This document shows positions 57,406-64,000 of a DNA stretch of 64,000 bases, piece after piece; positions within the stretch are counted from its first letter, which is position 1, and each line of letters opens with the position of its first letter. Below the pieces are notes generated by a model, which saw only the letters and a program-made list of their open reading frames with translations, ran no database searches and was not told the origin of the DNA. Source of the stretch: Scilla litardierei (lineage: Eukaryota; Streptophyta; Magnoliopsida; Asparagales; Asparagaceae); assembly GCA_030789695.1 (NCBI GenBank), contig CM061141.1, forward strand, positions 164,577,579-164,641,578, written 5' to 3'. A program made the translations under genes and the position numbers.

Positions 57406-57889
57406 GGGTTCGAACAAAAAACAAAACCAAACAACACTTACCTATGCCTTGATATGATCTTACAAATACGATGAAGAAGGCATGCAAGTGGAACTCAAGT
57501 GCTTGAGATGAGGCTTTGATTGCATTTGATGATCTTTCTCTCTTCTAGGAATGAATCCTAACACTACTCACTTGAGTGTATGAAATGAAGAGTAGAAAGA
57601 TGATCTCCAAGAAAGGAATGAGATTGAAATCCCTTGGAGAACTTCCCTAGAGCTTAGATGCTATAGCATAAAATTGAAGCTCTAATGAGGGAATGGGGGA
57701 GGAGTGGCTTAGAGAAGAGATTAAATGATCTTCGATAATTTCCTAATCCTTTCAAGAGTTCTAAATGAACTAAGCCAACTCCTATATATAGGAAGCCCAA
57801 AGGAACACATAAACCCAGCCAAAAACCCAAAGGGAAGAAATCTGCAACGGCTAGATTTTGGCAGTTTATGGCACAGACAGTCAACTGAT

Positions 57890-58375
57890 GAACAAAACAG
57901 TCGACTGTTCAAAGGCTAGAAAAATCCCAACGGCTATAATCTAAGCCAGGACAGTCGACGGTAGAAGACTACACAGGGGACTGTAAAACAGACAGTCGAC
58001 TGTTTATCCTTCATCAGGTGACTGCTGCAGAGATGGAAGAAAAACAGAAAGAGATGCATTTTTTGCACTTACGCCTTTCAAAGGACTGAAGACCATTTCA
58101 CAGGCGACTGTAAATATACAGGCGACTGTACATACTTCAGCAGTCAACTGTCTTGCAAATTGGGATGAAGCCCAGAAAATGCAAGAAGCGCACAGTCGAC
58201 TGTCGACCAATTCACAGGCGATTGTAAATTGAACATCAGTCGACTGATGCGAAAAGCTCAAGAAGAGTCAATAAAAATGTTGACTTGAGTTATGCACCAC
58301 AGTCGACTGTAGAAGGCTTGACATGCGACTGGAATCACCCAGTCGCCTGTAAAACCTTCAGCAGGCGACCATTGG
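57890..58375. repeat. CAGTCGACTGT palindrome array in LTR K
   Basis: About ten copies of ACAGTCGACTGT and relatives such as ACAGGCGACTGTA. It lies just upstream, on the minus strand, of the TATA box at 57783-57791. Confidence 0.75.
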
Positions 58376-58648
58376 AAAGACAAAGACTCCAATTGAGTCT
58401 TTGGGCTAGATGAACCCATTGGGTTGGATTCTGTGATAATTCTAAGGCTCACTAAGATGGTGAAATGCATATGCATGAGAGTAAGACCATCTATCAAGGC
58501 AATACAATAATCCTAGACTCAAAAAGAGAAATGCAAGTAATAGAAATTACTTGGATTACATATTGCATCTCCTAGAGTCTAAGTCTTCAAGCTCACAATA
58601 CCGTGATGCTCCCCATCATCTCCAAGCTTTGGCACTCCTTGATGAGCT

Positions 58649-60366
58649 TGTAGTGCCCCAGGAAGCCACTGCACATGTACTAGAGGGGGGGTGAATAGTA
58701 CTTTTAAATAACGAGGAGTGTTATTCCTAATTATCGTGCAATTAACAAACAACGATGCGGAATAACTACAATCAAGAAATAATGCAAACGTAAACACAAT
58801 GGTTTAATGGGTTCGGATCCACCCAAGTCTCACCGACTTGTTCCCGGTGATCCTACGTCCCAACCACTCGGATCCCCTCCGGATACTTGAGTTAGAAACC
58901 CTAACTCAAGATTTCCAATATGAACACTTGCAAAAACCTCACAAGCGCAATCGACCTACAATCGATGACCGTGACTCCCACAACCCGGTATCACGCAAAA
59001 CCTCTCACAACCGAGAGTATACAATTCAAATATAACTGAAATGAAATGCTTACCAACAAAATACCTATGCCTTGAGATTTCTTACCAAATTAGGGCAAAG
59101 AGGATTTTGATGGAGGAAGAGTCATCAAACCCTAGCTTCAAGAAGATGACCAGCAATGGAAGCCTAGGGATGAGATGGATGACCTAGAATCAAGCCCTTG
59201 GCTTGGAAGGCTCACAACCAATGAATCTCTCTTGAGGAATAAGAGTGAGGGAGAGATTCTTGAGAATGGGAGAGCTTGAAGATGAGAGTTGAAAGCTTCT
59301 CTTTGAATCAATAGAACTCTGGAAATAGCAGCCTTGGATCCTATGAAATAACCCCTCCAGGTATTTAAAGGATCAAGGGAAAAGAGAGAGAGAAACGTCA
59401 CTTTCAAATCTCCAACTGCTCTAATCTGAAGTAGACTAGTCGGTCTAAGAAGGATCACTGACCGACTAGTTCATCAACTAGTCGGTCGGTGATTCAACAT
59501 GGACCGACTAACAGCTCGACAGCCAAAAGAGTGATTTCCAGGCAACCTGAACTAGTCGTTCTAAGAAGACTTGCCAACCGACTAGTTTGCCAACTAGTCG
59601 GTCGGTGAGTGTTCTTTGACCGACTAAGAGTGAAATGCACGAAGCTGAATACAAGTTACACTAGTCGGTCTAAGAACAAATTCTGACCGACTAGTTTCAC
59701 AACTAGTCGGTCGATGAATGTTCTTGGACCGACTAACTGTAAACAGTAACTCAGGCTGTACAGAGGCAAGCTCAACTAGTCGGTCAGAGAAGGATTCCTA
59801 ACCGACTAGATCGTCATCTAGTCGGTCGGTGAACCTTCTTTGACCGACTAATTGATCGACATGGCTGAGCTGAAATGAGTTAGGACATCTAGTCGGTTCA
59901 TGAAGAGTTGCCGACCGACTAGATCCTCATCTAGTCGGTTGGTGACTCTACTAGAACCAACTAAGATGCACTAGAAGCCGAGGGAAGAAGCGATAGGCTT
60001 CGGGAAAGTTTCCAATGGCTTCTAAGATAATCCTAGCTCTAAGATATGAGTGATATGAAGATAGACAAGTAAGAATTACTCAAGGCTTAACATTCTATAA
60101 ATCGAAGCTAAAAGACTATGAATAAAACCTTAAGGAACGGTCTTCGAAAGCTTCAATCAAATCTTCATGACTTCCAAAAAGGTCCAAAAGCTTCAACGAA
60201 GCTTTAGGCATTGAATACGAGCTTTGAGAAGTCATAAGATGTCGCTTTGAGTGTTCTCGTGAATTTGGCGTCGATCTCCATAACTGCACTCACAAAATGT
60301 TAGTTCATGATATATTTATGTTTGCTCATCATCCAAAACCAAATCCGGGGAGTCCAATACTCAACA
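58649..60366 (-). repeat. Solo LTR of the element C family (1718 bp) nested in LTR K
   Basis: Starts TGTAGTGCCC and ends ACTCAACA, matching LTR C along its length, including the five-unit CTAGTCGGTC array (59432-59968). The target duplication GAGCT is perfect (58644-58648 and 60367-60371). A solo LTR implies recombination between the two LTRs of a former full element. Confidence 0.9.
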
Positions 60367-60711
60367 GAGCTTCCCTTCATCAAGCTCCAAGCTTTGGCAA
60401 TGCTGCTCTAGATGTCCATCCATCATCATGCTCCAAGCTTTGGCAATGCTCCTCTAGATGTCCATCCATCATCATGCTCCAAGCTTTGGCTTCATTAGAT
60501 GATCTTCATGAATTCATCCAAGCTTGAGCACACCATCACGCTTGAAGGTCTTTAAGATATCCCTTGCATCATCCTCCAAACATTATGCTTTGTCTCATCA
60601 ACATATAATCATTAAGATAAACTGAGACTAAAACATAAGATTGATTAGCACACTAAGATAATGTATTGATCATCATCAAAACAACATTAGTCTTGAACCC
60701 AAGAACTAACA

Positions 60712-61878
60712 CCCCATACCGCTTCTGAACCCGGTTCGGAACCGAAATCCGATTCCGAATATTCGGACAAGTCGGATTCGGAATCGGATCCGAATCAAAA
60801 ATAGAAAACCGAACTTCAATCGGATCGGAATGGGATTTAAAAGCCTAAGTGAAGGTCCGACCCGATTTCGAATCAAATCTAATGTCGTCAGAGACATAGG
60901 AGGTCCGCTGTGCCTGGCAGTACCCTAAAGAAACCTGTTTAAAGCATATTATTATTCTTAGCCTGACCGATGTGGGACTAAAAGGGTGTTGCTCTTTCAT
61001 CTAAAATTATAGTTTGCTGAAGTCTCGGTCTGTGCTCAGCAAATGAACTTAGATTCCAGCTAAATAGACCCATTCCATTCCTCCAGAAGGCTGATATTAG
61101 TTGCTAAGACAGGTTCATGCATGCAAATGATGCAACCTAGACATCATACTTTTTTGCATCGAAGTGTTGAATCGCCCTAAACTCTTGGCCATTGTGGGCT
61201 CACTACCTGAAGAGGCCAAATAACAAGGGAAACATCTAGTCAGCAGTTTCGGAATGTAATCAAGCAAGAAAATAACAAAGTTTCTTTTATTACACATCTC
61301 ATTCTTCGCAGCAGGCTTGTACACTAAAATATTGCAAACTGTTTTTGGAGGCGTATCCAAAATTACACAGCAACTAAACGTATTGTAGTTGCTTCAACTT
61401 TTTCTACAACATACTTGTTCCTACTCTTCAAATGCGTGCACATTCAGTGACTACACAATTATACTCCTTTTTAAAGGGAAAAATGATAAATCACATTATA
61501 ATAGATATTTACAGAATAGTTTCATGTATTCAAATAACGCTGCAGCAAACTGGGCCCTCATTTAGTCCCACATCGATCTGTTTACTCACTAAGAAGTTGT
61601 TTATAATAGCTTTTTTGGCCATGGCTTTACGAAATTTCTTAGCGCAGAGCCCAATGTTGAATGGGTATCGTAAACAAACGTTGGGTTGACATTGGATGAA
61701 GCTGAATCGGGTTTCGGGTGGGATGTCATAATCCGAATTGAGATCGGAATTAACAGTTCCGAATCCGAAGTGTCGGAATCGGATATCGGATAATTTTTAC
61801 CCATCCGAATTGATTCGGATTCGGATATTCCCAAAAGAATCGAGTTGAATCGAGTTTTCCCGATGCCCACCTCTAGTA
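60712..61878. other. Interior and right end of the hAT-like element, with two divergent snRNA-type promoter motifs
   Basis: AGTCCCACATCGG occurs on the minus strand at about 60964-60978, and AGTCCCACATCGA on the plus strand at about 61564-61577. The latter is followed by a TATA-like GTTTATAATA at 61598-61607. TCCCACATCG is the upstream element of plant U-snRNA genes. The sequence downstream of either does not match an snRNA that I recognise. No protein gene is seen. Confidence 0.4.
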
Positions 61879-62218
61879 GCAATTAATATACATCACATTG
61901 ATACTTGCGAATTTACGAGCGTTCCATTCCTGAAAACACTTAGCACACACATCAAAATGTTCACACACGTTTGTTATCATCAAACATGAAGTTCATAAAT
62001 CGTTGCATCCAACAGAGATTGTTATAGTTGGCTCCAAACCTCTTTGTAATTTATGTGGGTTATGAGTGAGGGGTAAACTTGTCATTATATCAGGCATGTT
62101 GTAACCCTATTAGACCATATAAATATGCATTTTCTTTTGATGGTTTCAAGAGAGAGATGAAAAACCAAAAGGAAAGAGTGAGGAAGAGAGCTAAATTTGA
62201 TAGCTTTGTATAAAGGAG
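61879..62218. other. Short unassigned stretch
   Basis: A/T-rich DNA with a TATA-like CATATAAATATG at about 62118. It could be the edge of another LTR. No ORF. Confidence 0.3.
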
Positions 62219-62235
62219 CACTACTACAAAAAGGA

Positions 62236-62745
62236 CCTTTAACAGCGCTTAAATAAGGTCTTTAATAGCGCTTTACAAGCGCTGTCTATCTCGCCGCTGC
62301 TAAAGGGGGGTTGGTTTTAATAGCGCTTTACAAGCGCTGTTAAAGGGGGCCTTTAACAGCGCTTGTTTGTGCAAGCGCTGTTAAAGGGGGGCCTTTAACA
62401 GCGCTTGTTTGTGCAAGCGCTGTTAAAGGGGGGCCTTTAACAGCGCTTGTTAGTGCAAGCGCTGTTAAAGGTGGACGTTTAAGAGCGCTTGTACTAAAGA
62501 AGCGCTGTCTAAAGGGGCCTTTAACAGCGCTTGTTAGTGCAAGCGCTGTTAAAGGGGGGCCTTTAACAGCGCTTGTTAGTGCATGCGCTGTTAAAGGTGG
62601 ACCTTTTACAGCGCTTGTACTAAAGAAGCGCTGTATATTGGGACCTTAGACAGCGCTTCTTTAGTACAAGCGCTGTTAAAGGTCCACCATAGATAGCGCT
62701 TGTACTAAATAAGCGCTGTTAAAGGTCCCAGATAGACAGAGCTTG
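62236..62745. repeat. Subterminal palindromic repeats of the CACTA end
   Basis: Each unit is an inverted repeat of the AACAGCGCTTG type around a 4-5 nt centre (TTTGTG, TTAGTG, TACTAAA), separated by GGGGGCC or GGTGGACC. This is typical CACTA subterminal structure, different in sequence from the one at 51857-52415. Confidence 0.8.
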
Positions 62746-63136
62746 TTTCAATTCATTTTATTGTTTCTCCCTACGTTTTATCGTTAAGTAAATCCATTTA
62801 ATGTTCAAAATGCTTAAATAAACCGCCAATAACATTAAATTACAAGAAAAAATCAAATTAAATTGCTTTTATTCAACAATCACATAAATTAGACAATGTG
62901 CATTGATATTTGAAGATGATCCGTAATACAAATAAGAAACATTATCGCATATAAAACTTATCAGTTATTATCCATTAAATCACTCCTTGAACAATACATT
63001 TCCCGACAGCAGTAATATACATTCCAGAGCGGGTTCCATCTCAAAAATCTTTTCTGCTGCCTCTTCTACTAATTTGTTGTTCTTGTGTATTCAACGATAA
63101 GTAGTTGCAGTTTGTGCAGAAAATAGACATAGCAAC
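62746..63136. other. Non-coding stretch between CACTA repeats and MAP65-like exon
   Basis: A/T-rich; no ORF. If the exon belongs to a gene on the minus strand, this would be intron or downstream sequence. Confidence 0.4.
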
Positions 63137-63288
63137 CATGTTGTATTCTTCAAGCCATGACTCATCATCGCAAGCAGCCAACCATTTTTCAACTCTTTCA
63201 AGGACTTCTTGTCTGCTGAATGCTTCCTCTTTGATGATCAAAATTTGGGCCTCAATTTGTTCCAATATCAAAGCAGGATCAACAGCAC
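63137..63288 (-). pseudogene. MAP65-like exon (microtubule-associated protein 65)
   Basis: The minus-strand segment encodes about 51 residues, GAVDPALILEQIEAQ...KEEAFSRQEVLERVEKWLAA...DESWLEEYN. This closely resembles the conserved microtubule-binding region of plant MAP65 proteins, as remembered and not searched. It is bounded by an acceptor (TGCTGCAG, before 63288) and a possible donor (ATG/GTTGCT, after 63137). The codon after EEYN reads ATG where arginine is usual, which weakens the donor. No neighbouring exon is evident, on the left at least to the CACTA end. Options are a fragment captured by the CACTA element, or an exon of a host gene extending to the right. Confidence 0.55.
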
Positions 63289-64000
63289 CTGCAGCATAAC
63301 ATGGAAGGAAAACTGAAAACAGAGTTTCAGATGTCAACACCCGTTGCAAATAACTTGCACGAGGTTTATAATAGCTATGCTAAGATTATTTATTTAAATT
63401 TGAAAGAGAAGCTCAAACTGTTCTAAATAATAATAAGTTTAACATCATGTAGTAAATACATTGAAGCAATAACATTGGACCAACTTATTTGATTTTTCAC
63501 AAACCTAATAAATATAGCGCAGACCATAAGGCATCTTTTCAGCCCACTGCCGCATTTGCCACATAGTTTGCCCTTAGGTTTAGCCAAAAACAAGACAAAG
63601 ATAACGATGATGACATGCCCTATAGAGTTTATAAAATATATTTAAGGACAGTAAAATCAAAGATGGGCCATGTATATTGCAAAACAAAATTCATCATCAT
63701 GTTCTACACGATATGCAGTACATATGTACCAGATCTTCGCTCCACGTTCCCAAAACAGGCAGCTTAATCAAAAGAAGTTCTCACCCTGTCCAAATCCATG
63801 TATTAGGCACCCTGTCCAAATCCATGTATAAGGAACCCATACATGACATATTAAATTTGATGATGTGCCATGTGCATCGGGGTATTTTTTTTGTTTTTTG
63901 TTTTGGGAAGGGGGGATCATTACCAAATACTACTGTAGGTCTCAAGGTAGAGTAGAAAAATAGTATATTGGTTCTTTTTACAACTTTAAGATTCAGCCAG
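63289..64000. other. Right-edge non-coding DNA
   Basis: A/T-rich sequence; CACCCTGTCCAAATCCATGT occurs twice in tandem near 63783 and 63809. No further exon or repeat class is recognised. Confidence 0.4.

Larger units (their letters stand above)
56997..60711 (-). repeat. Solo Sirevirus LTR K (about 1.99 kb without its insert)
   Basis: Ends TGTAAGGGACC and AAGAACTAACA. Flanking pentamers CCCGA and CCCCA differ by one base. It carries CTAGAGGGGGAGGTGAATAG, a ten-hairpin leader array (57194-57405), a minus-strand TATATATAGG box (57783-57791), and an ACAGTCGACTGT palindrome array (57895-58375). A tandem repeat of about 48 bp (CTCCAAGCTTTGGCAATGCT) occurs in 2.3 copies at 60386-60490. The insertion at 58649-60366 splits it. 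Confidence 0.7.
56976..61878. mobile_element. hAT-like element with subterminal CGGAATCCGA repeats, carrying two nested solo LTRs
   Basis: Left end AAAGGTGGGCAAATATCCCGA (56976-56996) and right end CGATGCCCACCTCTA (61861-61875) are inverted relatives. Inside each end lie repeated CCGAATCCGA/TCGGATTCGG words (60728-60880 and 61710-61865), a layout typical of hAT ends. No transposase is present. An 8-bp target duplication could not be confirmed. Without the nested LTRs it would be about 1.2 kb. Confidence 0.45.
62219..64000 (+). mobile_element. CACTA (En/Spm-type) transposon, left end; right end outside the window
   Basis: Terminus CACTACTACAAAAAGG at 62219, preceded by the trinucleotide GAG. 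Subterminal repeats at 62236-62745 consist of TTTAACAGCGCTTG...CAAGCGCTGTTAAA palindromes, about ten copies of 50-60 bp spacing. Behind them lies A/T-rich DNA with a MAP65-like exon. Where the element ends is not visible, so the extent is uncertain. Confidence 0.65.

Noticed and set aside
61432..61689. ORF of 85 codons in the hAT-like element
   Set aside because: No motif, and it overlaps the snRNA-type promoter signals; likely chance.
62236..62745. Regularly spaced palindromes resembling a CRISPR array
   Set aside because: Repeat and spacer are both repetitive, the locus is plant nuclear, and the CACTACTACAAAAA terminus explains it.

Overview
This window is plant nuclear DNA, from an angiosperm by its repeat content. 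It is almost entirely transposable elements inserted into one another. The main evidence is Athila-type and Tekay-type Gypsy elements, Sirevirus-type and other Copia elements, CACTA and hAT-like DNA transposon ends, and tRNA-Asp and initiator-tRNA-Met primer binding sites. No intact host gene was found. The only host-like coding sequence is one exon resembling a MAP65 microtubule-associated protein gene near the right edge. No rRNA, tRNA, CRISPR or bacterial genes were seen. Family assignments rest on motifs read by eye, not on database searches.

Layout. 1-7722: a minus-strand, gag-only Athila-type element (A) with 2.2 kb LTRs, inserted in the tail of a Copia LTR (7723-7858), which itself lies in a broken minus-strand Sirevirus (7859-10827). 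10844-28751: a plus-strand Athila element (B) with 5-bp target duplications ACACC, decayed pol, an envelope-like/ORF1-type gene and an internal copy of its own LTR promoter region. B is split in its integrase by a gag-only minus-strand Sirevirus (C, 15410-22356, target duplication CATGG). 28752-29641: unassigned C-rich DNA. 29642-37679: a decayed minus-strand Athila element (D). 37680-42639: a 5'-truncated minus-strand Tekay chromovirus (E) with a chromodomain and a possible 72-bp intron. 42640-44263: Athila-like LTR (F). 44264-45279: Sirevirus fragment (G). 45280-49685: plus-strand Copia 5' half (H). 49686-50106: an inverted fragment of the A-family LTR. 50107-51856: simple repeats and unassigned DNA. 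51857-52415: one CACTA end. 52416-56907: a minus-strand Sirevirus gag and LTR (I), split by a solo LTR (J). 56976-61878: a hAT-like element carrying a solo Sirevirus LTR (K), which carries another solo LTR of family C (58649-60366). 62219-64000: a second CACTA end followed by the MAP65-like exon.

What stands out is non-coding architecture shared by unrelated LTR families. Just upstream of the TATA box, most LTRs here carry an array of short palindromes whose sequence is private to the family. Downstream, in the transcribed leader, at least three families carry hairpin arrays in which the loop is constant and the stems differ but stay self-complementary. The Tekay (Gypsy) LTR E and the Sirevirus (Copia) LTR C share an order-conserved segment of about 600 bp containing the palindrome array, which suggests a promoter module crossing superfamilies. 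Element B has a second copy of its palindrome array plus TATA immediately upstream of the envelope-like ORF, a candidate internal promoter. These are the best candidates for undescribed biology; all need comparison with other copies in the genome.
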